Source: Gremmenia infestans
Taxonomy: Eukaryota > Ascomycota > Leotiomycetes > Helotiales > Hamatocanthoscyphaceae
Assembly (NCBI GenBank): GCA_032629725.1
Contig: JAFEVB010000007.1
Coordinates: 558,001-622,000, forward strand
Length of the DNA stretch: 64,000 bases
Direction: 5' to 3'
Shown: positions 1-8,808 of the stretch, one piece after another
Numbering within the stretch: the stretch's first letter is position 1
Layout of the letters: every line of letters starts with the position of its first letter
Program-made: the position numbers and the translations under genes
The notes under the pieces: generated by a model
What the model was told of the DNA's origin: nothing
Seen by the model: only the letters and a program-made list of their open reading frames with translations
Databases searched by the model: none

Positions 1-173
1 AACTTTGAGTAAACACTCCGAGACTTAAAAGTCAAGATAACCTCACAACAGGATCCAGCCGTGGATACGCTGCGCTGACTGCGCCTAAAAGTTTAATGCC
101 AGCATATAACAGGAATGAGAATAAGAAGAGAGATTGAATAACAAAACATGTATGCATTATCCAAATGAACCGG

Positions 174-1663
174 CTATACCCAATCCACGCCGCTTTTCTT
201 ATTCCGCGCATCGCAACTCGGTTTCCGGCCAGACAACTGAGATCTCACGTCTTCACTCAGCTCATGATACACAACTTCCCATCCATTCATCTCGAAGAGA
301 TTCTTCTGGGGAACAGGGGGGCCAGGTGTATGCGGTCTAGGTGCTGTGTCTAACATGACTGGTGAAAGTTTCTCGACATTATCCACCACGTCTGGGTTTC
401 TTCTCCTTTTCAAAAGAACATACCCTAAGACTCCCACTCCAATCGCAAACGGAAGTCCGATCCCCAGCCCAACACCAGCACCGATTCTGAACTTTCGTAC
501 TGATTGGTCTGTAGAGTTTGAGACTTCTACCATGGATTTACCGAAGATGCATACTGGGGTTTGCCATGCGCCATTGACTAGAGTGGCTTTCACGAGGGTG
601 TCGCTGGATATGTAGTAGAAGGACGATGCACCCGCTGACGAAGTCGCAGCAAACATAGCATTTGGTTGGTCGGCGAGAGTAAGGGCGCCTGGATTCTGCA
701 TTGATATGGTTTTTACGGTTCCCCAACTATCAGAGGTATCAAGTCCATGGAGTGCGTGATCGGTCCCGATGTAAAACAGGCTCTTGGAGGCGTTCTTGGT
801 ACCAACAGTCGCGGCGAGCGTTACATTATGTGGGCTCCAGGCAAAAAGTTCCTGGACTGGGATTGGGTTGGCTATGAAATTGTGAGCTTTGGGTGGTGGA
901 TGGATTAGTGGTGGACTAGTCTGTCTTACACTCCTGCCATGTCCCATTACTTTGCAAAATCGAGGACCGGATTCTGCCTGACTCGTCGATCCCATATGCC
1001 GTCAAGTTGACCCCGCTATCTGTTGTGAGCCCTATGAGACTCTCATTCGTGTCGCTGGTGACAGGTATCCCCTGTCCCCAAGTGATATTGGGGTAGTGAT
1101 ATCTAATCTGGCGAATGGATGCAGAATTGTCGTGATAGAAGACCCGGTATCCATCTGTATCGCTTCGCAATGTGGCTGCTAGACTGGTATCGCCATTGAC
1201 GCCAGAGGAGACGTCGCTTGAAATTACATTGGAGCGTTGTAATACGCACTTCCCCGTTGTGAGAGGGCAGAGGACTTCAGCCTCAACGATATCGCCGCTT
1301 TGGGAAATATAGAAAATTTCTCCCTGTGGTATGTAGTCAGTAAGCCTAATAAGCACAAAAAATATTTTAGGTGAAGTTGAAACCGTATCGGCTCACGTAA
1401 AGATTTCCATCTGATCCAGCATATCCTGTACCAGCTAGCCGTGAGCCAGCTTTGGGCGGGGTGGTGACTGGGAGTCTAGCCCACGTTGTAAAGCCGCCAG
1501 CACCAGTGCCGCTGCCTGTATTAATGGTGTAGAGCAGATCTCCCGATGATACATTCTGGTAAATGACTTGATCCCCAAGATTAGTGCTCCAGGCAGCAAG
1601 TGATTGGGATGAAGCTAGTGGGGAATATGACGATATACAGAGAAGAAATGCAAGAAAATACAT
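174..1663 (-). CDS. Membrane-anchored fucose-lectin-like beta-propeller protein
   Basis: Probable exons 1397-1663, 930-1323 and 174-886 (457 aa). The start at 1663 was chosen because it opens directly on a hydrophobic signal peptide (MYFLAFLLCISSYSPLASSQ). Introns are 73 nt (GTGAGC, branch CTTACTGAC) and 43 nt (GTAAGA). The extracellular part carries repeated units with Asp-Gly and Trp-rich turns resembling the fungal fucose-specific lectin fold. A single membrane helix follows near residue 365 (IGAGVGLGIGLPFAIGVGVLGY), then a basic stop-transfer KRRR and a roughly 75-residue cytoplasmic tail. Signal peptide, propeller and tail suggest a cell-surface protein. Sugar specificity is not readable from the sequence, and the lectin assignment rests on repeat style rather than on a diagnostic motif. 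It has no obvious functional partner next to it. Confidence 0.65.
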
Positions 1664-4171
1664 CTTGCATTGGGTTTTGAAGAATACATGGAAGGGGATC
1701 AAGAGTCCATATCTTGAGGAGCTTATTCCATCTTTATTGTAAGTATTTAGAAGAGGCTGAGCCTTGCACAAAGGATCGTTCCGCACAGGGTCTAATAGTC
1801 GGTCTGCCTTCTTAGCTCCCTTTAGTCAAGAAATCCGAAACTTTGGCCATGCTCCTTCCCGGTCGAAATCTAGGTCAACCCAGCTGAGTTCAGCCTAGCT
1901 AGAAAGGTTGGAGTGGAAACACAACAGAAATGGTCAGGGAATTCGTTACAGGTGAAGCTGAAAATTTAATGAGTGCTAATGAACATAGGTAGAAAATCCT
2001 AAGAATATCAAAACGAGCCTGGGCGAATAAGAGGAAAACCAGGATATACGTCGTAATCGTGTCCTTGATGGCCCCCACTCCGTGCAGCTGTAAACCCCGT
2101 CTGTATATACGTGGAAAAGTATATAAATCCACGTCAACGTCACGTATAGCGGTTTATATAACTCCACACCCATGTGTTCCTGCTTCTTCTACATCTGCTC
2201 CGACAGTCCAGGGGGGTAAAATGTCACTATTCCCAGATTTACCCCTTCAGAGATAATATTTCGCAAAAAACCCAGAACAAGCAGATATAATCAGTAAGGG
2301 CTAACAGAAGGCAGAGTAAGGCAGGAGAGGAAGTGAAAGTGACTTGGAGCCGCATAAATGGGAGGCAGAAGGAAGTAAAACCCAAATTAGAGGCGCGTAG
2401 TAGAGGAGAGTCGCCCTACTGCTTCTACTCTGTGTCGCGAACACAAACAAGTGAGATGTTGAAGGCTGAGGTTCAAGTAAGGGAATTACCCATACCAGGA
2501 GATCAACAATAAAGGATTGGCCAACAGGTGTACTGTACGGAACGCACACACAGATGTCAGAAGTCTATTCCAGTCAAATTGGAAGGCCATCTTGCCGGCC
2601 TTGCTCCCTAACCATTCCATAATTTACGACCTTGGTTTCAGAGGCTAGTCTCTCTGCATCGATTATTCGCTCGAAATGAGTGAGAGAAAATGCAGCTAAT
2701 CATCAGGTTGAGACCATAATTATCTTCGGAGAACCAAATTAAGCACCTTTTCACGAGTAGTACCACTTCAGCCCTATGAGACCTCGCGTAAACTCAGGGG
2801 CTGAAACAAGGAGGATCTTCTTTTTCGCCACATTTCGATCATTTCTCAAATATTTTGACGTATCACGTATCATCGTATGTAGGGGCCCGATGGCATTCCC
2901 CTAGTACTTGCCTGGGCGCTAAGACCACGAGCGCTTAGATATACCCCTATTAGAGCTTCTTTCTTGATTCAGAAGTCACGGCACCCGAAAATCCATCAGC
3001 CTGTCTGTCTCGAGGGAAGTCATAGGTATAGATAGTTATTGAATATATTGCACCAATAATTCATATTCATAACAGCTATATTATATATTTCCTAAAGTCC
3101 AATAACGCCTAGTACACGCGCATCGCTGATCCCAGGGGCAACGAAATCTCATCAAATTGATCATTGAGAGAGGCATATATGAGAACCCTGATCCACCATT
3201 AAAATCCTGTATCCAGTCAAAAGTAATTGACTTCGAGAGAGAGGGAGATTATATCCATCCAGGGTAATATATTTATATTCTTCCATCCATCGTCCAGCTT
3301 TCTCTTTAATTCTTGCCCCTCACCCTTTTCTTTTCAGGAAAAAGCCAGTTGAGTGATATATGATATAAGAAAAGACTTTGAAGATTGTCCTGACCGTGAG
3401 TATTGTCCTGCGACAGCGGTGTGCAAAGCGTCAAGAATATACTAGCGGCTTGGGGGATTGGTTATGCGATTTGGGTAAAATGATTACCTTTGCTGCATGT
3501 TGCATGTCTAAGGGGTGTTCAAGGCAGAGCGACGGGGATTCCAAGTGGAAAGCATATCTTGACGTATAAGAATGTTGTACTATCATTCAACGTGATTGTG
3601 GATAGATTTAAAGGCGACGAGCAAAGTAACAGAGCAAGTTGAAACTAATTTTAAGGAGGATAGCAGCAGATAGATATTTTAATAGTAGAGGTGGTGAGGC
3701 ATTTACTTGAGAGCACTGGCTATCGAGTAGAAGAGTTCTTGATAATAAATAGGTAGGTGCCTGCCCTTCCAAATTGTATTGTTATTAGCAAACCTTGCGA
3801 CTCTCTAATGCATGTGTTTTCTATTAAACGAGCCGGATGTAAAAAATTGACACCATTGAAGTTAAATCTTTGCGTGAGAGTATAACAAGTAAGAAGTAGA
3901 CTCTGTGGGAATTTAGCACAAGTCTTGCAGTTTGCTTCTTACCGTCATCGGGCGTGCAGTCTGCAGAACGTTCTCATTATGCTCTTTGATGAAATCTAGA
4001 ATCCCCATTGAAAGGTATCTTGCATGCGCTTTTCATATCCGTAACGCCCTCCATTCCACACCGGTAAATCCAACCAATGCTATGCAAACACCGTTGCAGA
4101 AGAAGAACAATTCCCCCCAGTTTACGTTTCTCGACGTCGAAATGTCAACCTAAATACCCCAGTTCCCACTC
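1664..4171. other. Intergenic, 2.5 kb
   Basis: No open frame here reads like a conserved protein; the frames are short and lack recognisable motifs. The stretch at about 2950-3300 is AT-rich with frequent stops. It holds the 5' flank of the lectin-like gene and the 3' flank of RPB8. Confidence 0.6.
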
Positions 4172-4674
4172 TTACTTCTTCAAAAGCAGATAAACGTAGT
4201 CGACCCTCAGCGGCGTGAGCTTCTTATACGGTCCCTCCAGCGCCATCAACAGGCCCCCAAATGAAATATACGCCTTTCTGTTGACAAATTAGCTTTATGC
4301 TTCTAACCCCTCCCGACCCCACTCGCAAGGAAATTCACTCACATCGTATCGCCCCCATCCCCATCCTCAAACTTGTAAATCTTGCCATGACAAACATAAT
4401 CAAACATATCAGCCAGACTCGCCTCCCCGCCAAGATCCCTCCACCCACGCCCATCATCCTTAGTGCCATCTAGAGACAGACTACTCGCAAGCACCATGTG
4501 CAAGGATTCGCCGATGGAGACGGGGAATAGGTCGTGGTTGATGTCGAGTGTCATGATGGTGAGGGAGTCTTGCGAGGTGGCGCCCAGGCGCGAGACGCGG
4601 TCATATTTGGAGGTGTCGAGCGTGGTTATGGTGAGATTTTCCTCGAGGAGTTGGGTGTCTGTTGTTGTTGCCAT
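4172..4674 (-). CDS. RPB8: RNA polymerases I, II and III common subunit RPABC3
   Basis: Exons 4343-4674 and 4172-4277 encode 145 aa, close to the 146 aa of yeast Rpb8. The subunit is shared by all three nuclear RNA polymerases and folds as a single OB-like barrel. Family landmarks are visible: the LTLDIN-like strand (IMTLDINHDLFPV), the Asp-rich loop followed by SLADMFDYVCHGKIYKFE, and the C-terminal SFGGLLMALEGPYKKL ... YVYLLLKK. The C-terminal exon is joined through a 65-nt intron (GTGAGT ... CAACAG) that splits an Ile codon; without splicing the frame stops at 4339. It is transcribed divergently from ELP4, with 265 nt between the start codons. Confidence 0.95.
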
Positions 4675-4939
4675 GTTTGGCGGTTGAGAATATGGGTATC
4701 TGGGGGAGATGTAAAGATTGGTGTCTGTGTGGTTGTGTTAAATGGCTGCGGACTTGGAATAGAGGTTGAGCGAGGGATGGAGGGGGAGCTTCAATTCAAA
4801 ATTTTGAAGTTCATCAAGCGACAAGGCTGAGCTGGTTTCTTATTGGTCAATTACTTTACGTCTGTGCACCAGGCTCTACTTTTCAAGTTTATATTTCTGC
4901 TCTGCGCTTCTACCTATTAATTTATTTCCTCACAGCAAA
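4675..4939. promoter_or_regulatory. Divergent RPB8/ELP4 promoter region
   Basis: The 265 nt between two outward-facing start codons must hold both core promoters. An ATTGG (inverted CCAAT box) is visible at 4842-4846. No clear TATA box is seen for either gene, which fits constitutive expression. Assignment is by position. Confidence 0.6.
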
Positions 4940-6181
4940 ATGTCGTTCCGCAAGAGAGGCATCGTGCTACCTCAATCTGGGAGTACGAGTTCGAGTTCAA
5001 CTGGAAGTTATTCGCTTCCAACAACAACAAAAGAACAGCCAAAAGGCACACGACCATCACCCCTCACTGGCACGCCTACAACCAGTACCGGGACATCATC
5101 TCTGGATTCCCTTTTCGGTGGACATAGTGGACTCGTTCTTGGGTCCTCGCTTCTAATTGAAGAACAAGGGACCACTGATTTTGGTGGGGCAGTCTTAAGA
5201 TATTACGCAGCAGAAGGCGTAGTGCAGGGACACACAGTTCATGTATTTGGTGTAGGTGAGGCATGGGGTAGAGAGCTGCCTGGATTGAGTGAGGAGAAGC
5301 CGAAGAAGGAAGTTGCGAAGGTGGATGGGATTGGGAGGGAAAGGGAGGAGCGAATGAAGATTGCGTGGAGGTATGAGAAGCTCGGGGAGTTTGGGACGAG
5401 TGGAAGAGGTGCGTGTAATTTGTTTGATTCTGTACATATAAATAATACAAGTTCACTTGATTTGTATGTGATACACTGACAATTTCTTTGAGTAGAGAAA
5501 ACAACAACCACTTCGACATTTTGCCACAGCTTCGACCTTTCCAAACGCCTCATCCTCCCTTCTCCCTCAAACATCCACTTCACACCCCTTTCGACACAAC
5601 TCGAGCTGTCTTTCAAACCCACAGACCCCTCGGTGTCACCATTCGCAAAATTTCTGACACATCTGAAAACACAGCTCTCCTCCTCCCCGCCAATGACGAT
5701 ACATCGAATAATCATCCCCTCCCTCCTGAGTCCAGCACTCTATCCCTCGCACGCCTCCTACCCAGAACACATCCTACAATTCCTGCACAGCCTGCGCGCA
5801 CTTCTACGTGCATACCCTACCACAACATCAGCGCTCATAACATTTCCCCTCTCCCTCTTCCCTCGTTCAACAGGACTTACGCGCTGGATCGAGTTGTTGT
5901 CCGACAGCGTGATAGAGCTAGCTCCGTTCCCGTCGAGTAGTCTACAAGTGAAGGCGGTGCCTGGACAAGAGGAGCCAGCGCAGGGCATGTTGAATATCCA
6001 CTGCTTGATGGGAGGCGGGGGTGGAGGAGATGACTTGAGTTTTGTATTAGGGAGGAGGAAGGGGCTGGTTGTTAGGCCGTACAGTCTGCCGCCTGTTGAT
6101 GGAGACCAAGAGGGGCAGAATCCAGGAGGACTTGAGGTGGAAGGGGGTGGGAAAGCGACTAAGGTTGATATTGAGTTTTGA
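4940..6181 (+). CDS. ELP4: Elongator complex subunit 4
   Basis: Exons 4940-5408 and 5496-6181 (384 aa), joined by an 87-nt intron (GTGCGT ... TAG) that splits a Glu codon. Elp4 is a RecA-like member of the Elp456 ring, which helps Elongator modify wobble uridines of tRNAs. The N-terminus shows SFRKRGIVLPQSG, then a P-loop-like segment (GLVLGSSLLIEEQ) followed by TDFGGAVLRYYAAEG. After the splice the frame reads FCHSFDLSKRL, a hallmark of the PAXNEB family. The C-terminal half carries the core strands (HIIIPSLLSPALY-like, LITFPLSLFPR) and ends in a Gly-rich, charged tail. The residues joined across the intron match the family, which fixes the splice. Confidence 0.93.
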
Positions 6182-7086
6182 ATTGAAGATTTTGGGCTAT
6201 TTTCGATCGGAATCCGGTGTTGTTGGAAAATATGTACATAGGGATAGACCTTGTGGAAAGAGAAGGGCGCTTGCCCGGGTCTGTTAACAGCATAGAACGG
6301 CATAACGTCCTTCATGAGTGATGAGAATCAATAGAGCTTCTGGGGCTTTCACCCAACATCTCATCCATCTCAATCTGATTCCAGGTTCCTTGGCCATTAG
6401 AAGTGACCCCTCGAAGGTAATTACGATCAAATAGTGCTTCTCGGGGATTCATGGAGATACCAGAGATCCGTAGACGAACCTCATCTCCAAGACAGGAGGA
6501 GAGAATCAGCCACGCTGGATATTGTTAGTGACAGAAGTAAATGGGAAGGAAGGCACATGCCTACGAAGAGAATGAGAGGCACGGAAATCAGGACAGCGAG
6601 GAGAATGAGCGATGGCATCCTAAAGTTGCCCTCTTGTAAGAACGTGCTTTGAGGAACCTAAACAGAGACCTCTCAAATGTATCAAAAAACGATTGGCTAG
6701 TTTCAGATGTTAAGGCCGTTCTGGTGATACAAGCTCCGAATCGTATTTGTTCTTGCTGTGACTTCCGCGTACCCTAACTCTTGGTATAGTCAGACTCTGT
6801 AGAATTTAAGTAACAGTAGAGATGATATTTCCCACCCGAAGCTTCACAATTTCTCTGCAATTAATAAATGGAAGACCCGAGGACTTTTGACAGATGGGTG
6901 AAGTCTGAAGAGCTGTCCAAGCAAAGGAAAGCTATCCTAAAGTAGACTAGCACGACCACGACCCCGACGCTAATAAGAAGCGAGCTTGAGAAAAAATATA
7001 ACTCCAAAGCTGCCCACCTTCTTCTTCCCACCTTCTTCTTCCCACAACAAAACAAGAACATACGACAACACTCCTACGAACCTTTG
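6182..7086. other. Intergenic between ELP4 and SEN34
   Basis: No supportable gene; the short open frames carry no recognisable motif. It contains the ELP4 3' flank and the SEN34 promoter. A pyrimidine-rich TTCTTCCCACC direct duplication lies just before the SEN34 leader at about 7020-7045. Confidence 0.55.
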
Positions 7087-7288
7087 GTAAGTTCAAGATC
7101 TCCTTTATTACTCCTCTCCTATTCGATATGATTACAAAACCGATCTGTCAATCCCCTGACATCCAGTTTGAGTTCTGGATATGATGTCTATATCAAATAT
7201 GTTTTAATTCATGATCATCGCAATACTTGCTTCCCAATTGTATTCATCAGCCTCGATATGACTCTTGACTGACTTGTATTGCAATTAG
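7087..7288 (+). other. Probable 5' UTR intron of SEN34
   Basis: A canonical donor (GTAAGTT) at 7087, a branch-like CTTGACTGAC at about 7264-7273 and an acceptor (CAATTAG) ending at 7288 sit just upstream of the SEN34 start codon at 7312. The first ATG after the acceptor is the SEN34 start, so the intron would lie in the leader. Confidence 0.55.
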
Positions 7289-7311
7289 GGCTTGTTTCAA
7301 GGCGTGCTGTT

Positions 7312-8253
7312 ATGGCACAGTCAATCGACTCGGTTTCCGAGCCGATTCCTATCTCCCTGGTCTCTGGCCGGTATTTGCTATTCGACATAAATGTCGTGAC
7401 TTACCTTCGCAGGACTCACAATATCTGCGGGGTCCTCATTGGTGGCATCCCGCAGGCTCCACAGCAGAACGTATTCCTCGGTCTACCCCTCGAGCTTATA
7501 CCTGAGGAAGTCAAGCTCCTCGTGGCAAAGGGGGCTGCATATATTGTGGATGACACAGCTTGGCACAAGGAGCGATTTAGTACTCTTCAAGGCGAGGATA
7601 GGAGGAAGTATTTGGATTCACTTAGGTCTGAAGGTCTTCAGGCTCGCAAAGCGACAGACGCAGCTGCAAAGGAGAAAACCAAGAAAGCCCTCGCAAAGCA
7701 GGCCATGCTGCGAGCACATAACAAAGGTGTTAGCGCTGAGAATACCATCGATGCCGAGACCACGGCTACTTCAAGCTCAGAAAGAGTGGATAGGTTCTTT
7801 GAGGATGTCTCTGAATCGGGAGACTCCATCTTCAACAATGAGCACCCTCCCTCACCAGAGCCATCTAGCGCACTCAAACCTTACTTCATCACTCCCACTA
7901 CAAGTTACAATTCTTCATCTCACCCAGAAAACCCGCTGCAGCAACCAGACCCACCTGTATCCTGTTCATATCCATTATTCTCACATTTACACAGCCGCGG
8001 CTACTACATAATGCCTGGGTTAAGATTTGGCGGCGATTACAATGTGTATCCTGGAGATCCTCTCCGCTTCCACAGTCATTTCATTGCTACGGGCTATGAG
8101 TGGGATCAGGAGATACCCGTGCTGGACCTGATTGGTGGTGGTCGACTGGGTACTGCTGTCAAGAAGGGATTCTTGATTGGGGGTCAAGATAATGACTCTG
8201 GACCTGGAGGGGACAATGTCAGGACATTTTGTATAGAGTGGGCAGGTATGTAA
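7312..8253 (+). CDS. SEN34: tRNA-splicing endonuclease catalytic subunit Sen34
   Basis: One coding exon of 313 aa; start at the first in-frame ATG, after a probable leader intron. Sen34 cuts the 3' splice site of intron-containing pre-tRNAs within the Sen2/15/34/54 heterotetramer. The N-terminal domain has the conserved NICGVLIGGIPQAPQQNVFLG stretch, and the middle is a charged, Ala/Lys-rich linker. The C-terminal nuclease domain shows the full triad: Tyr246 and His254 in YPGDPLRFHSHF and a Lys at 284/285 in TAVKKGFL, at the same spacing as human TSEN34. The protein ends at TFCIEWAGM, where the family normally stops. Confidence 0.94.
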   Translation: MAQSIDSVSEPIPISLVSGRYLLFDINVVTYLRRTHNICGVLIGGIPQAPQQNVFLGLPLELIPEEVKLLVAKGAAYIVDDTAWHKERFSTLQGEDRRKYLDSLRSEGLQARKATDAAAKEKTKKALAKQAMLRAHNKGVSAENTIDAETTATSSSERVDRFFEDVSESGDSIFNNEHPPSPEPSSALKPYFITPTTSYNSSSHPENPLQQPDPPVSCSYPLFSHLHSRGYYIMPGLRFGGDYNVYPGDPLRFHSHFIATGYEWDQEIPVLDLIGGGRLGTAVKKGFLIGGQDNDSGPGGDNVRTFCIEWAGM

Positions 8254-8808
8254 GAGATATAATGTATTGTACTGTATAGCTCGAGAGATGAATGATATTA
8301 AATGAACCTTCAACATGATATCGTTCCTCTGAGTATGGCTTGATCCGGGAACCATACTTTTCCATCCACTCTTACCTACTTTGTGTTGGTAAATATAAGT
8401 ATTTGAATTCAAAATCCATGCCTTGTACCTATTATGTATCGATCTTAACGAGTTGGTAAAATATCATGTGCTGTGCTGTGCTGTGCTGTGCTGTGCTGTG
8501 CTGTGCTACCTTTTAATCGCTAATCGACCTCGGAGAATGCGGGCCGATAACAAGACGTGGGGAAATAAACCAGCTTGATGCAGACTTCCATAACACTACA
8601 GCATCCGTCTAAGAAACTAAGAAGCACCCCCAAACAGAGGAATCGATTGCATGATGAGCAAGTAATTCCTCATCAGAAAGTTATCCCGATCCTGGGATGC
8701 CTTCGGAAATTCCATCATTTCCATGATCCGATTGTCCCCAATCAACCGCCGCCAACGACCGAACTGACTGAACGTCGATTGATTGATCAACCATATGCCA
8801 ACGCAATC
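8254..8808. other. Intergenic, carries a pentanucleotide repeat
   Basis: SEN34 3' flank and promoter or leader of the RING gene. An in-frame upstream ATG at 8578 could extend the next protein by 77 residues, but that extension looks like non-conserved leader sequence. Confidence 0.5.
8467..8507. repeat. CTGTG pentanucleotide tandem repeat
   Basis: About eight perfect head-to-tail copies of a 5-nt unit (CTGTG/TGCTG). It lies between SEN34 and the RING gene, outside any coding region, and is a likely length-variable microsatellite. Confidence 0.95.

Noticed and set aside
2301..2549. 82-codon minus-strand frame in the first intergenic region
   Set aside because: No conserved motif; composition fits chance.
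8578..8808. Longer start for the RING protein
   Set aside because: The added 77 residues are Gln/Pro/His-rich leader-like sequence; the ATG at 8809 gives a more plausible N-terminus, though the longer form cannot be excluded.
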